A stretch of DNA of 64,000 bases from an uncultured Clostridia bacterium (GCA_947626165.1 CANQRG010000004.1:1-64000), one strand, 5' to 3'. Positions 24,908 through 33,802 are shown, counted from the first letter of the stretch. Made by a program: numbers and translations. The notes: generated by a model from the letters alone, not told the origin.

Positions 24908-25456
24908 ATGAGAGTTATTACAGGTATTGCAAGAGGTAAAAAGCTTATCACTCTTGAGGGTCTTGACGTAAGACCTACAACTGAAATGGTTAAGGAGGCT
25001 ATTTTCTCAAGCATACATTTTGATTTGCCGGAAGCGTCGGTACTTGACCTTTTTGCAGGTTCGGGCCAGCTTGGTATTGAAGCCATAAGCCGCGGTGCAA
25101 AGCACTGTGTTTTTGTAGATAAGAGTAAAAGCTCCGTTGATATAATAAAGAAGAATATAGAAGCCTGCGGATTTAACGCTCAGACAAGGGTTTTGAATAT
25201 GGAAAGCATTGAATATCTGTCTGTAGCCAAAACAGGCATTGATATTGCTATTTTAGATCCTCCCTACCGACAAGGACTTATAGTAAAGGCTCTTCCGCTT
25301 CTTGACAGAATAATGTCAGATAATTCTACGGTTATATGCGAACACGAAAACGAGCTTACTCTCGACGACTGCTACGGCAGACTTAAAAAGACTAAAACTA
25401 AGAGGTACGGAAAGATTTCTCTTACCTATTTTTCCGTAAATACTTATGAAATGTAA
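24908..25456 (+). CDS. rsmD: 16S rRNA (guanine-N2)-methyltransferase RsmD
   Basis: The 182-residue protein starts MRVITGIARGKKL, typical of RsmD. SAM motif I is VLDLFAGSGQLGIEA near residue 45, and the catalytic DPPY is at 117-120. It methylates N2 of a guanine (G966 in E. coli numbering) in the small-subunit rRNA. GAGG precedes the start. coaD follows after 32 bases, a pairing conserved in many Firmicutes, so the two are likely co-transcribed. Confidence 0.92.
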   Translation: MRVITGIARGKKLITLEGLDVRPTTEMVKEAIFSSIHFDLPEASVLDLFAGSGQLGIEAISRGAKHCVFVDKSKSSVDIIKKNIEACGFNAQTRVLNMESIEYLSVAKTGIDIAILDPPYRQGLIVKALPLLDRIMSDNSTVICEHENELTLDDCYGRLKKTKTKRYGKISLTYFSVNTYEM

Positions 25457-25488
25457 TTATTTATTTACAATTAAGGATTGGACTTGAA

Positions 25489-25974
25489 ATGAACAAAAAA
25501 ATAGCGGTATGCCCGGGCAGCTTTGATCCTGTAACACTGGGGCATCTTGATATAATCGAACGTGCTTCCGAGCTGTTTGACGAAGTTATCGTGGCTGTAT
25601 CTATCAATTCGCAAAAAGCGTATAGCTTTACAGCAGAAGAGCGTATGGATATGATAAAATCAGTTTCTAAGCATTTGTCTAATGTAACAGTTGATAAGTG
25701 CGACGGACTATTAGCCGAATACTGCAAAGAAAAAGGCGCTATAGCCATTGTAAAAGGACTAAGAGCTGTTACCGACTTTGAGTATGAATTCCAGCAAGCG
25801 CTTGCAAACAAAAAGCTTTATGAAAAAGCGGATACTATTTTTCTTACAACAAGAGCTGAAAATATGTATCTAAGTTCAAGCGTTGTAAAGGAGATAGCAA
25901 GCTACGGCGGTGATATAAGCGAATTTGTACCGTCCGAAGTGCTTAAAATAATAAGCAGCAGAATTGCAAAATAA
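25489..25974 (+). CDS. coaD: Phosphopantetheine adenylyltransferase
   Basis: The 161-residue enzyme transfers AMP to 4'-phosphopantetheine in coenzyme A synthesis. The nucleotidyltransferase motif is GSFDPVTLGHLD (residues 10-21, with H19), and the late motif YLSSSVVKEIA gives the second ATP-binding segment. Length is normal. AAGGA lies 14 bases before the ATG. It is second in the rsmD-coaD transcript. Confidence 0.95.
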   Translation: MNKKIAVCPGSFDPVTLGHLDIIERASELFDEVIVAVSINSQKAYSFTAEERMDMIKSVSKHLSNVTVDKCDGLLAEYCKEKGAIAIVKGLRAVTDFEYEFQQALANKKLYEKADTIFLTTRAENMYLSSSVVKEIASYGGDISEFVPSEVLKIISSRIAK

Positions 25975-26091
25975 AAATGTATATACAGCATTTTGCTTAA
26001 TAATTTGTGTGTTATGTGTTATGTAAAATGCTTATTGTAAATCAAAGAAAATCAAATAAGGCATAAGCCTAAAAAGTAAGGAGAGATAAAA

Positions 26092-26562
26092 ATGAAAATT
26101 GACGAGATTTTAGACCTGATGGATGAGTTACTGGACAAAGCGGTTACAGTTCCCTTTACAAACAAGAAAACTCTTGTTGACACCGAAAAACTGAGAGAGT
26201 ACATTGACAGCATACGGTATAACCTGCCATCTGATATCAAAAAGGCAAAAGAGCTTCAGAATGACAAAGCTATTATAATGACTGAGGCAAACAAAAAAGC
26301 AGAGGTTATCATCAAAAAGGCTGAGGACAGGGCTAAGGTTTTGGTATCAAATGAGGAAATTTTAAAGCAGGCAAAGGAGCAAGCTGCTGAAATAACCGCT
26401 CAGGCTTATGCTATGGACAGAGATATAAGAAACGCTATGTCTGAAAAAATCGACAGTATGTTAGCTTCAACTGAGGAGTCATTAGCTTCGACTCTGAATA
26501 ACATAAAAAGCACAAGGGCTGCAGTAAAGGCTGCAAACGCTCCTAAAGGCAACAACAAATAA
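26092..26562 (+). CDS. Coiled-coil protein linked to coaD, function unknown
   Basis: The 156-residue protein has an N-terminal 45 residues with a conserved look (DEILDLMDELLDKA, KLREYIDSIRYNLP), then a long Lys/Glu/Ala helix (about 50-140) predicted as coiled coil. There is no signal peptide or membrane segment. Similar proteins occur after coaD in Clostridia and are often labelled ATPase subunit-like or DivIVA-like because of the helix; I do not assign that role. AAGGAGAG precedes the ATG. It is 117 bases after coaD and ends at a strong terminator. Confidence 0.75.
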   Translation: MKIDEILDLMDELLDKAVTVPFTNKKTLVDTEKLREYIDSIRYNLPSDIKKAKELQNDKAIIMTEANKKAEVIIKKAEDRAKVLVSNEEILKQAKEQAAEITAQAYAMDRDIRNAMSEKIDSMLASTEESLASTLNNIKSTRAAVKAANAPKGNNK

Positions 26563-26581
26563 AATAATATTTAGAAAAGCA

Positions 26582-26620
26582 AAAGGAACAGTTTTCCGTT
26601 TGGAAAAACTGTTCCTTTTT
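26582..26620. terminator. Strong terminator between the coaD operon and the phage cassette
   Basis: AAAGGAACAGTTTTCC pairs with its near-perfect complement around a short loop, followed by TTTTTT. A-rich sequence on the left lets it also end the minus-strand phage cassette. Confidence 0.85.
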
Positions 26621-26669
26621 TGTGCAAAATTATTTTTGTGGTCTATAGATTTTTTAAATTACACTAAAA

Positions 26670-27581
26670 TCAATACGCATCGGTATAGTGATACATAGTA
26701 GTATAGATAACATTATTGCTTCCGCTTATATTCAGCTTATGAATTGCACAGTTTGTATAATGTGAATTTTCAAAATCACAAGTAAACTTATCAAAAAGCT
26801 CTTCACCTGAGTATCCTAGAACTTTCAGACCATTGAATTTAGTTCCTCTTTTTGCAAAATTGATCCTGCTAGTCAGCGCCATATTAGTGTCAGCAAGCCA
26901 TTGCATATCTAACGGAATTTGTTTATGCCTTACTATATCTCTTAAACTAGCATAATTATCTGACAGATTATAGGTTTCATAATTACCCTCAGAATCCTGC
27001 ATATGAATATCTGAAATCAAATTAGACAAGGTCGAACCGTTATACACTTCTAATAAATTGTTGTCATAATACTCTCGCGATGTAATATTAGTTGGCGCAG
27101 TTACTCTTACCTCGTTTGTCTTATATATAAACGGATAAGTTCCATACGCTTTTAATGAATACGCTACAACTGCATCCCACAGAGTAGAATTATCTGTCAG
27201 ATATACATAATTAATAGTTTTTGTAGAAAGCTGATAAGTAACATTTTTAAGCGCTACATTCGACACCAAAATACTTCTCAGCGATACACTTGAATTTATT
27301 CCGGGCTTCGGCTGATTAAGTCCCAAAGCCAATGTATATGAACGGGAATTTATATCAAGAAGATAGTATCCGTCTTTGAATGTCATTTTAGCCATATCAA
27401 CCGACCCGTAATGAACGTCAACGCTGTCGATAAAAAACTTTATAGATATTATCTCATTATAATACTGAGGTATAATAAATGAGCCTTTAAATGTCGTGTA
27501 AGGTGTATATCTTTCCTTATCAATACTAAAACTTATACATTTATCCAAGGTAACTGTAGAAACTGATCCGCCTAAACTCAT
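26670..27581 (-). CDS. Phage tail hub-like protein, last gene of the cassette
   Basis: The 303-residue protein resembles phage hub/late-control proteins (XkdQ/gpD class). It has beta-rich N-terminal segments (FKGSFIIPQYY, IKFFIDSVDVHYG), then TLWDAVVAYSLKAYGTYPF and a long C-terminal beta region. The match is by pattern only. Such a protein normally sits at the tail end, yet no other tail genes follow. The ATG at 27581 has no clear ribosome site. The frame is open 10 codons further up to an ATT at 27611 that has GGTGG five bases before it, so the true start may be non-ATG. It ends near the shared terminator. Confidence 0.5.
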   Translation of the reverse strand: MSLGGSVSTVTLDKCISFSIDKERYTPYTTFKGSFIIPQYYNEIISIKFFIDSVDVHYGSVDMAKMTFKDGYYLLDINSRSYTLALGLNQPKPGINSSVSLRSILVSNVALKNVTYQLSTKTINYVYLTDNSTLWDAVVAYSLKAYGTYPFIYKTNEVRVTAPTNITSREYYDNNLLEVYNGSTLSNLISDIHMQDSEGNYETYNLSDNYASLRDIVRHKQIPLDMQWLADTNMALTSRINFAKRGTKFNGLKVLGYSGEELFDKFTCDFENSHYTNCAIHKLNISGSNNVIYTTMYHYTDAY

Positions 27582-27650
27582 TACTCTTATTTCTGCACTT
27601 ATATCATTAATTTAAACCACCGTCATTTCATAATAATTTTATAAATTATT

Positions 27651-28010
27651 CTATTGTACCTTACACAAAGTTAGTGATACCTTATAAACATAATCATCTT
27701 CGCAGCCGCAGATCTCATAGTCAGTCATTATACAATTTCCAAAACTTATTCCTTCAATAACAACATTGAATGAACTTGAATGCAAATAACTATTAAATAT
27801 CATATTTATCTCGCTCAGTTTTGCTTTATCAACTATAGTTGCAGCCTTGATTTTCCTGCATCCAATGCCTAAATGACATAATTCTCTTTGATTAGTGAAT
27901 GTGGCTAGCTCAGCGGTCTTTGCTGATCCGAGAATTTTATACTCCTTGATGTAAAGCTTGTAAGAACCAATAGTCATGTCAATAGTATGTTTAGAATTTG
28001 TTTCTTTCAT
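27651..28010 (-). CDS. Phage tail/neck protein of unknown type
   Basis: The 119-residue protein looks like a small phage structural protein: beta-rich, with ITIGSYKLYIKEY-like strands and a FNVVIEGISFGNC block, and five cysteines in its second half. In position (after a tail-terminator-like gene, before the hub-like gene) a tail tube or connector protein is expected. I cannot name the family. AAGGAG before the ATG is strong. The following gene is separated by 69 bases. Confidence 0.55.
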   Translation of the reverse strand: MKETNSKHTIDMTIGSYKLYIKEYKILGSAKTAELATFTNQRELCHLGIGCRKIKAATIVDKAKLSEINMIFNSYLHSSSFNVVIEGISFGNCIMTDYEICGCEDDYVYKVSLTLCKVQ

Positions 28011-28036
28011 ATTCTTTTCTCCTTTTTCAACTTATA

Positions 28037-28438
28037 TCATTCCGTTTCTGTAAGAAAATACCTGAATTTTAAAGTAAGATTAGCTTCAAGCCGTGAGTAA
28101 AGATTATTTATTTTTAAATTCTCCATACTAAGTGAAACGGTTGTGAGATCGTTACTGAATAAAAAATTCGTATACAAATTATCCATATCCTGAGAAAACA
28201 TCTCAGCGCTCATTCCCTTTTGGGCAATGACCTTACATTCAAAAGTAACAAAAACCTCGCTTGATTTAATGTCCAATCCATTTTTATAATCATTGATTTT
28301 TTCTACACTTTTAACGCTCAAAAAACCAATATTTTGATTATATTTTTTTAACAAATCCACATCAAAATACTCACTGTACACATCAACTCCATTATCAGAT
28401 AAAATAGCTGCTATATTTGTTTTTAAATCTTCAAACAT
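28037..28438 (-). CDS. Phage neck/tail-terminator-like protein
   Basis: This 133-residue protein has the mixed alpha/beta plan of small phage tail-completion proteins: an N-terminal helix (LKTNIAAILSDNG), then strands ending LTLKFRYFLTETE. The assignment rests on size, order after the connector and fold-like pattern, not on a clear motif. Its ATG follows the upstream stop by one base with AGGGG before it, so the genes are tightly coupled. Confidence 0.5.
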   Translation of the reverse strand: MFEDLKTNIAAILSDNGVDVYSEYFDVDLLKKYNQNIGFLSVKSVEKINDYKNGLDIKSSEVFVTFECKVIAQKGMSAEMFSQDMDNLYTNFLFSNDLTTVSLSMENLKINNLYSRLEANLTLKFRYFLTETE

Positions 28439-28439
28439 T

Positions 28440-28808
28440 TTATCCCCTTACAGAGGTGAATAAAAAATCCATATCCTGAGTCAAATCAGAAATGCGCAAT
28501 AACGCATTATTTCTGAGCTCTTTTGCCCCTGCAAGCCTTTCATTTGAATTTAACGATTCGGTTGCAGAGCCTGTGATTGTTAATCCTCTTTTTTCTTTCA
28601 TCAAAGAGAGAATAGTATAATCATAATAAGCCACGCAAGCCGCTGCATATTCACATCTTTTTATATCTTCCGATGAAGCAGGGTCAGCAATAAGCTTTTT
28701 TTCAATAAAATCCTTTGCGTCATCTATAGTATCACTGTAATTTTGCACATCACTGTCCGAAAGCTCGGAAATAGACTGAAACATATCAGTTATAGTCTTG
28801 AGGTTCAT
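28440..28808 (-). CDS. Phage head-tail connector (adaptor)-like protein
   Basis: The 122-residue, mainly helical protein (FIEKKLIADPASSEDIKRCE, CVAYYDYTILS) sits directly after the capsid gene. This is the size, fold type and position of the gp6/gp15-type adaptor that links portal to neck. AGGAG precedes the ATG by 8 bases. The name is inferred from position and helix pattern. Confidence 0.55.
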   Translation of the reverse strand: MNLKTITDMFQSISELSDSDVQNYSDTIDDAKDFIEKKLIADPASSEDIKRCEYAAACVAYYDYTILSLMKEKRGLTITGSATESLNSNERLAGAKELRNNALLRISDLTQDMDFLFTSVRG

Positions 28809-28852
28809 TTAAAACACTCCTATATACTAAATTTAAAAATAGATAAACCAGA

Positions 28853-29824
28853 CTAAACAGTTGCCAAAACTGCGGTTGCTCCGCTTGCGATTTTAGAAAA
28901 ACCTACTGTGATAGAGCAAGCTATCTCGTCACACTGAGTTGAAATAAGCTTATCAAAATCAACAATAATATCGGTTCCGTAAATCATTTCAAGAGCGCAG
29001 TTCTTATCAACTCCGATAGCGATACTGTCCTCTAATTCCGGACATTTTACTAGCGTTACGCCATAGGGAGTTTTAACCATTCCGCTTGTCATATAATCAG
29101 ATACGCAATACTTCATTTCTTCAAATGCAAGTATCTTAGCCATATCAGCAGGCGAACAAAGCATTGTTGTCATATCATAGGCATCCATTGAAGCCCAGAA
29201 ATCTGCCAAATCAGCATATGTAAGAGATTCTCCGCTAAGTTCAACTGGTGAAACTCCTGCACTCAAAACAGTAGCAGCCTGCTTATTTACTGCTCTTGAA
29301 ATCTGAGCGCCTAAATCTCTAAGAATTACCGCAAAGGTTTCTATTCTGTGCTTTCTAATCGACTCATATGTGCAAGAAAGCTTTCTTGCAAATTTAGAAA
29401 GATTAATTCCTGACGCTGCAAGCCTTACGTTTGTGCTAGGCAGAGAAGCTCCCTCTGCAACCGCATTATCTGTTCCCGACTTAACAATGGTAAGTCCTCT
29501 GTAGGTGATCTCATCTGTCAAAGTAGTTGCAGCAACTACCTCAGACAAAATAGAAGCTTTATCCATACCCTCTTTAATACATCTTCTTACAAACTCAGGG
29601 AACAATACTGCCGATTCGGTTGAGAGGAAGAATTTTTCGACACGGTCGCAGTGTTCTCCCTGAACCTTAATGTCAAATCTCTTAAGCTGACGTTCAAAAG
29701 CGTCAAGACCTGCTAATTCGGTATTCTTATAGTTCTCATCAGGGTCCATTTCCGATAATACCCTTGTAAAGCTCTTTCCTGTGATGTTGTAAAGTCCTTT
29801 TTCTAATTTAATATCTTTATACAT
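28853..29824 (-). CDS. Major capsid protein (HK97-type)
   Basis: The 323-residue protein sits after the protease and before the connector, where the capsid gene is expected. It has an acidic, helical N-terminus (about 1-100) that could act as a scaffold. A beta-rich shell region follows (YRGLTIVKSGTDNAVAEG, then KFARKLSCTYES), ending ACSITVGFSKIASGATAVLA. Family: HK97-fold capsids, by order and general pattern. AAGGAG precedes the ATG. No frameshift is seen. An encapsulin is less likely because portal and terminase are present. Confidence 0.75.
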   Translation of the reverse strand: MYKDIKLEKGLYNITGKSFTRVLSEMDPDENYKNTELAGLDAFERQLKRFDIKVQGEHCDRVEKFFLSTESAVLFPEFVRRCIKEGMDKASILSEVVAATTLTDEITYRGLTIVKSGTDNAVAEGASLPSTNVRLAASGINLSKFARKLSCTYESIRKHRIETFAVILRDLGAQISRAVNKQAATVLSAGVSPVELSGESLTYADLADFWASMDAYDMTTMLCSPADMAKILAFEEMKYCVSDYMTSGMVKTPYGVTLVKCPELEDSIAIGVDKNCALEMIYGTDIIVDFDKLISTQCDEIACSITVGFSKIASGATAVLATV

Positions 29825-29846
29825 AATTTTTCTCCTTTTCTTAAAG

Positions 29847-30806
29847 CTATTTTCCTAGCTTAAATTGATTGTTTTTTTCTTTTTGTTTGCTTTGTGAATA
29901 TAAATTGTCTTTTTTCGTCCAAAGCTGAGGCGTAAAAAGACTTCTGTTCTGAGCTTTTTCAAAAAGCGTTTTCTTTAAATCCAACAGCTTTTCGCAGTCA
30001 AGCTCAGAAATTGTTTTTTCAAAGTCTTCCCTAACTGTAAAAGGGTCGAACAAAAATTTCATTGATACAATGTCACGCCTTAAATCGTCATAAAGCATTG
30101 AGATTATATCGTCCTTCTGCTTGAGCTCCTTTATAAGCGTTTCCTTTGATTTTAAAATTGTTTTTCTTGTCAGATCCGAACTGCTTGGCTCTTTTGAAAA
30201 GCCTTTTGAAACTCCCGCATTAGGCTGTGCCGGAATTGCAACAAATGACCATTCATAAGCATCAGACGGACGCTCCAGAACCGTATGACAAATCTTATTA
30301 CCGTAAGCCCTTCCCTTTATATGCGCACACGGCTTTATACGCTTATCCGCTCCGCAAATTGAACATATCTCGCTGTCGATCTTACAGCTTATCGAAACCT
30401 CTTTTTTTATTCCGGCTTCAATTTCAGATATCAAGTTCTGCGTTTTTTGATTTTTCAGCATATATGCCTTAGCAAGCAAATAAGTATAATCATCGCCGTC
30501 TGCAGTCTTTTTGCTTTTATCCGTTTTGACCTCGGCGTCAAAGATTCTTGCCGTCTGATTTTTACCCTTGGGATCATGGTCAAAAATACCCGTTTTCCCG
30601 ATAAACAGTTCTGCCAAAGCCTCTAAAGACTTTACAGAAAAGCGTTCATAATCTCTGTCAACATCATTGTCGCAAAGAATAATAGGAAAAGCATAAACCT
30701 CATCTGACGTTAGCTCTTTTCTTGTGTAGACGTTGATTTTTGCCATAATCTCGTCGTTTACTTCAAAATTATTTGAATTACTAAGCTTCGCTGACTTTTC
30801 CGCCAT
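29847..30806 (-). CDS. Prohead protease-like protein with zinc-finger insert
   Basis: The 319-residue protein has a conserved core seen in Clostridial phages: DRDYERFSVKSLE, GIFDHDPKGKNQTARIF with a likely catalytic histidine, and KKEVSISCKI with a likely catalytic serine. A CSICGADKR...CAHIKG zinc-binding insert and DAYEWSFVAIPAQPNAG follow. Such proteases mature the capsid. The C-terminal third is helical and charged and could be scaffold. MAEKSAKL was chosen as start because AAGGAG precedes it; it overlaps the portal gene by 26 bases. Confidence 0.7.
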   Translation of the reverse strand: MAEKSAKLSNSNNFEVNDEIMAKINVYTRKELTSDEVYAFPIILCDNDVDRDYERFSVKSLEALAELFIGKTGIFDHDPKGKNQTARIFDAEVKTDKSKKTADGDDYTYLLAKAYMLKNQKTQNLISEIEAGIKKEVSISCKIDSEICSICGADKRIKPCAHIKGRAYGNKICHTVLERPSDAYEWSFVAIPAQPNAGVSKGFSKEPSSSDLTRKTILKSKETLIKELKQKDDIISMLYDDLRRDIVSMKFLFDPFTVREDFEKTISELDCEKLLDLKKTLFEKAQNRSLFTPQLWTKKDNLYSQSKQKEKNNQFKLGK

Positions 30807-31965
30807 TTGTTTTTCTCCTTTCGTTTTCAATTTCCAGCGCCTCTGCCTGAGCGTTATAAAGCCTTGCCTTAGCCAGTTCAGATTCGTCCTGGAGATTGAT
30901 ATTATCCCATTCTACAAACACTCTGCTGTCCGAACCCAATAGATGTAGATGCGTTTCACATATTCTGCGAATGATCGGTGTTAAAAGTCTGCGGTAATAC
31001 TCAAGCTCACTTGTTAAAATGTCGCACTGCTGCTGGCTCATTCTCTCGGTAGTTGACCAGTTTAGCCCAAGCAAAAACGGAGGAATTGCAAGCTTAGAGA
31101 TCATCTGCTCTAAAAGCTGTCTAACCGGGATCTCAGTATCAATGATTTGATTATCTGCACCGATAACCTTTATCTCAACATCACCCACTGCAACAAAGTC
31201 CTTGATTATACCATTGCGTGAGGCGTTCATTCCGTCCGACCATTCCTTCGCGATCTGCATTGCACGTTCCTTGGCAAATGCCTTATCGTTTTCATTAGAA
31301 GGCTTATAGGTAACTGCATATCTTATGTTTCCTATTCGGTCAAAGTTCTGACCAATGCAGTCGTAAACCTTCATCAGTATTCCCGCTAGGCTGGGAAGTC
31401 CCCTGAATATCGAAACGCCGTTTGAGTTCTTGGGATTAGGATTAAGCGCCGAATAGAGTATCCGTTCAGGATATTCAATAAGTCTGTCGTTAGCTCCGCT
31501 GATTGCGTATATACGCCTGTCACAGGGGGTCTCGCCCTCTTTGACTTCAAAATGTGTAGGGTCGGCATTGTATATACCGCATACCTGCTTCGTTTTCGGA
31601 TCAATAAGAATTTCTCCTATTGCCTTTCCGTAAGTTAAAAGCTGATCAAGATGAATATCCATAAAGGTATTCAATGATGAGCCTGATATCCCCACGGGAA
31701 TAGTATCCATAAACTCCTCAAGCTCGGTCTGGTATCTCTCGTCCTCGCAAACAAGCTTAAATCCGCCTGTAAGTCTTACTATCTTTCCTATGCAGGCGTC
31801 GAGTATCGGGACCTGACTTCTCAGAGTTTCGTAAAAATCCTGTTCAAAGGTATACGCCGTAGGCGCTAAACGAAAAACTTCTTTTCCGTTCACCCTTTCA
31901 GCCGAAGATGCAATAGGCTCAAACCTAACTGCCTTTGGTTCTTTTTCTTTGAATTTTAGTTTCAT
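30781..31965 (-). CDS. Phage portal protein
   Basis: The 394-residue protein forms the ring through which DNA enters the head. It has the helical stem and crown plan of phage portals, with FYETLRSQVPILDACIGKIVRL near residue 47, LLTYGKAIGEILID near 108 and the late SKLAIPPFLLGLNWSTTERMSQQQ block. This late block is shared by portals of Clostridial siphoviruses and myoviruses. It follows the terminase gene after about 50 bases with AAGGAA before the ATG. Confidence 0.85.
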   Translation of the reverse strand: MKLKFKEKEPKAVRFEPIASSAERVNGKEVFRLAPTAYTFEQDFYETLRSQVPILDACIGKIVRLTGGFKLVCEDERYQTELEEFMDTIPVGISGSSLNTFMDIHLDQLLTYGKAIGEILIDPKTKQVCGIYNADPTHFEVKEGETPCDRRIYAISGANDRLIEYPERILYSALNPNPKNSNGVSIFRGLPSLAGILMKVYDCIGQNFDRIGNIRYAVTYKPSNENDKAFAKERAMQIAKEWSDGMNASRNGIIKDFVAVGDVEIKVIGADNQIIDTEIPVRQLLEQMISKLAIPPFLLGLNWSTTERMSQQQCDILTSELEYYRRLLTPIIRRICETHLHLLGSDSRVFVEWDNINLQDESELAKARLYNAQAEALEIENERRKTNGGKVSEA

Positions 31966-32017
31966 TTTAATCTTTCCTTTTTAATTTTGTAAGCAACCGT
32001 TATTGGTTAAAGGCTCT

Positions 32018-33286
32018 TTACTCTCTGTCAAGTGACATTACAAAGAAATCGTCACCCGACGTATATACAAAAGCAGAAACAAAATACCTTATGTCGTCCA
32101 TTGCGTGGTCGTTTTCCTTAACAGGACAGTCCGCTCCGCTTTTTTCGTCCCAGCGGTAAAGAGTAAATTCCCGTAATGTGTCGGTACAGGTTCTTGATAT
32201 TTTTATTTTCCCATCGGTTATAGCGTCGCTAACCTTGCGTATACCGCTCATAACATCATTTTTCGCAGGAATAACATTGAAAACCCCGTGCCGTCTTATA
32301 CACTCGATAAACGACGCTGCCGACGGATCGCACACCACTGCCTCCGGCTTTATTTCACAGCCCGAACAAAGCTCGGCTAAGCCTTTGTAATGCTCCTCGT
32401 CCGTACGCTGAACGCCCTCCGTTCGGGAGTTATAATAGTATTCCTTTAGGCGGTACCACACGCCGTCTGAATAACCCCACAACCCGAAAGATGATGGATT
32501 TACCGTTCCGTAGTCGCAAGAAACAGCATACCTTTCAATGTGTTCGGGCGGCTGTGCAAAGGTGTGAATTTCAGGATTGAACATAGGATAAACGCAGCCG
32601 TAAACGCTCGACCAGTTGCCAAGTACAAAACGCTCGTAGAAAGCCCCTGAGTAAAGGCTGTGATATCGCTTTATCACCTTTTTGCTCAGCGACGGATTAT
32701 CGTCTAAGGTAAACTTTAAATATAAGCCGTTTTTATCCTCAATCTTATCTATCCACTCTTTTTTAAACCAGTGATAAGGATTATCAGGGTTGCAGTTAAA
32801 CCAAATCTTCGAGTCAGTTACAGAGCATCTTGCGATCGCCTGTTCAACAAATGATCTCGGCATAAGCGCAACCTCGTCAAGCAAAACGCCTGCTAAAGTA
32901 ATTCCCTGAATAAGAGCCGCCGAGCTTTCGTCCTTTCCGCCGAAATAGTAAAACCTGTTTTTGTATTTTCCGTTTGAAACCTCTAAAAAGTTCTTAGTTG
33001 AATTTTCATTGATTTTCATTCCCGTGTGCCTGAGCATTTCCTTAAGTGGCTCTGCCAGATTGCGCTTGAGGGAGGTGATTGTTTTTCCGCATAACCCGAA
33101 TGTCCGCCCGGAAAACTCTGTCATAGCCCACATAACAAACGAAAATGCCATACAGGTGGTCTTACCGCTTCTAACAGCGCCGTCGCAGATAATGACGTCC
33201 TTATCCTTATAGCGGTCGTCCGCCCACCAGGTCAAAACCTGCATCTGCTTTTTTGAGTACCTTTTGTAAGCCTTGTTTTTTATCAA
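32018..33286 (-). CDS. Large terminase subunit (TerL)
   Basis: The 422-residue packaging motor is complete. The ATPase has Walker A GAVRSGKT at 36-43 and Walker B VLLDEVAL with D135/E136. The RNase H-like nuclease has D256 (SCDYGT), D318 (VVCDPS) and D391/D395 (NDHAMDDIRYF). It pumps DNA into the head and cuts it, in the PBSX/SPP1 (Terminase_3) group. The start is TTG overlapping the terS stop (TTGA), so translation is coupled. All catalytic residues being intact argues against old decay. Confidence 0.9.
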   Translation of the reverse strand: MIKNKAYKRYSKKQMQVLTWWADDRYKDKDVIICDGAVRSGKTTCMAFSFVMWAMTEFSGRTFGLCGKTITSLKRNLAEPLKEMLRHTGMKINENSTKNFLEVSNGKYKNRFYYFGGKDESSAALIQGITLAGVLLDEVALMPRSFVEQAIARCSVTDSKIWFNCNPDNPYHWFKKEWIDKIEDKNGLYLKFTLDDNPSLSKKVIKRYHSLYSGAFYERFVLGNWSSVYGCVYPMFNPEIHTFAQPPEHIERYAVSCDYGTVNPSSFGLWGYSDGVWYRLKEYYYNSRTEGVQRTDEEHYKGLAELCSGCEIKPEAVVCDPSAASFIECIRRHGVFNVIPAKNDVMSGIRKVSDAITDGKIKISRTCTDTLREFTLYRWDEKSGADCPVKENDHAMDDIRYFVSAFVYTSGDDFFVMSLDRE

Positions 33287-33690
33287 GCCTCACTCACCCC
33301 GTCAGAACAGGAATTTTCACATTGATAAGTGCTTTCTTTCGCAATATCTTGAGAAGAGCTGAGCTGTCTTGCCGACTTTAAAAAGCCTTCAAGAAAGTCT
33401 GTTCCGCTTTCCTCATTGCTGTTTTCCTCCTTGCCGATTTCAAACATAAGCTCTGCAGCCTTTATCATATCAAACAGCTTTATATCAACACCGCCGTCCT
33501 TGTTTCTCTTGATATCAGAAACGGCATTAAGACTTTCTGCGTTTAATGATTTTATATTCACATTTTCACCATCGCTCAAAGAAAGTCTTACAGCTTCTTT
33601 TTTATCAGAGAAAAGCATTCTGCCCAGTGCGAGCTTTGCAAGCTCGACCGCCGGCGTTGAACAGATTTTTCTGTCCGAAAATTTTCTCAC
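33283..33690 (-). CDS. Small terminase-like protein (TerS)
   Basis: The 135-residue protein precedes TerL and overlaps it. Only one piece looks like a small terminase, the VDIKLFDMIKAAELMFEIGK segment, which matches the C-terminal helix common in TerS (xxKLxDxLKALELL). The usual N-terminal DNA-binding helix-turn-helix is not recognisable and the last 45 residues are Ser/Glu-rich. It may be a divergent or shortened TerS. The start is GTG at 33690, chosen because AAGGAG lies 7 bases before it. Confidence 0.55.
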   Translation of the reverse strand: MRKFSDRKICSTPAVELAKLALGRMLFSDKKEAVRLSLSDGENVNIKSLNAESLNAVSDIKRNKDGGVDIKLFDMIKAAELMFEIGKEENSNEESGTDFLEGFLKSARQLSSSQDIAKESTYQCENSCSDGVSEA

Positions 33691-33769
33691 ATCCGTTCTC
33701 CTTTCGTATATGATTTTCTCCTGACCTGAGAAATGAAAGAACTAATTGTCCTTTCACTTATCCCATAAA

Positions 33770-33802
33770 AACAAAAAAAGTTGCACGTTTTAATGCAACT
33801 TT
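33770..33802 (-). terminator. Intrinsic terminator in the leader of the phage cassette
   Basis: AAAGTTGCA and TGCAACTTT form a 9-bp stem around an 8-base loop. On the minus strand it is followed by seven T's, then GTTTTTA. It lies between the likely promoter and the first cassette gene, so cassette expression would need read-through or antitermination. A-rich sequence on both sides also allows + strand termination. Confidence 0.75.

Noticed and set aside
25988-26032. AGCATTTT/AAAATGCT inverted repeat between coaD and the coiled-coil gene
   Set aside because: An 8-bp AT-rich stem with a long loop and no T-tract; too weak to call a terminator.
28853-29824. Capsid gene as an encapsulin
   Set aside because: It is flanked by protease, portal, terminase and connector genes, and no cargo gene is near.
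26670-33690. Reading the cassette as a capsid-forming satellite island (cf-PICI)
   Set aside because: Such islands carry integrase, regulators and a replication module. None is present in or beside this cassette, so I left the class open.
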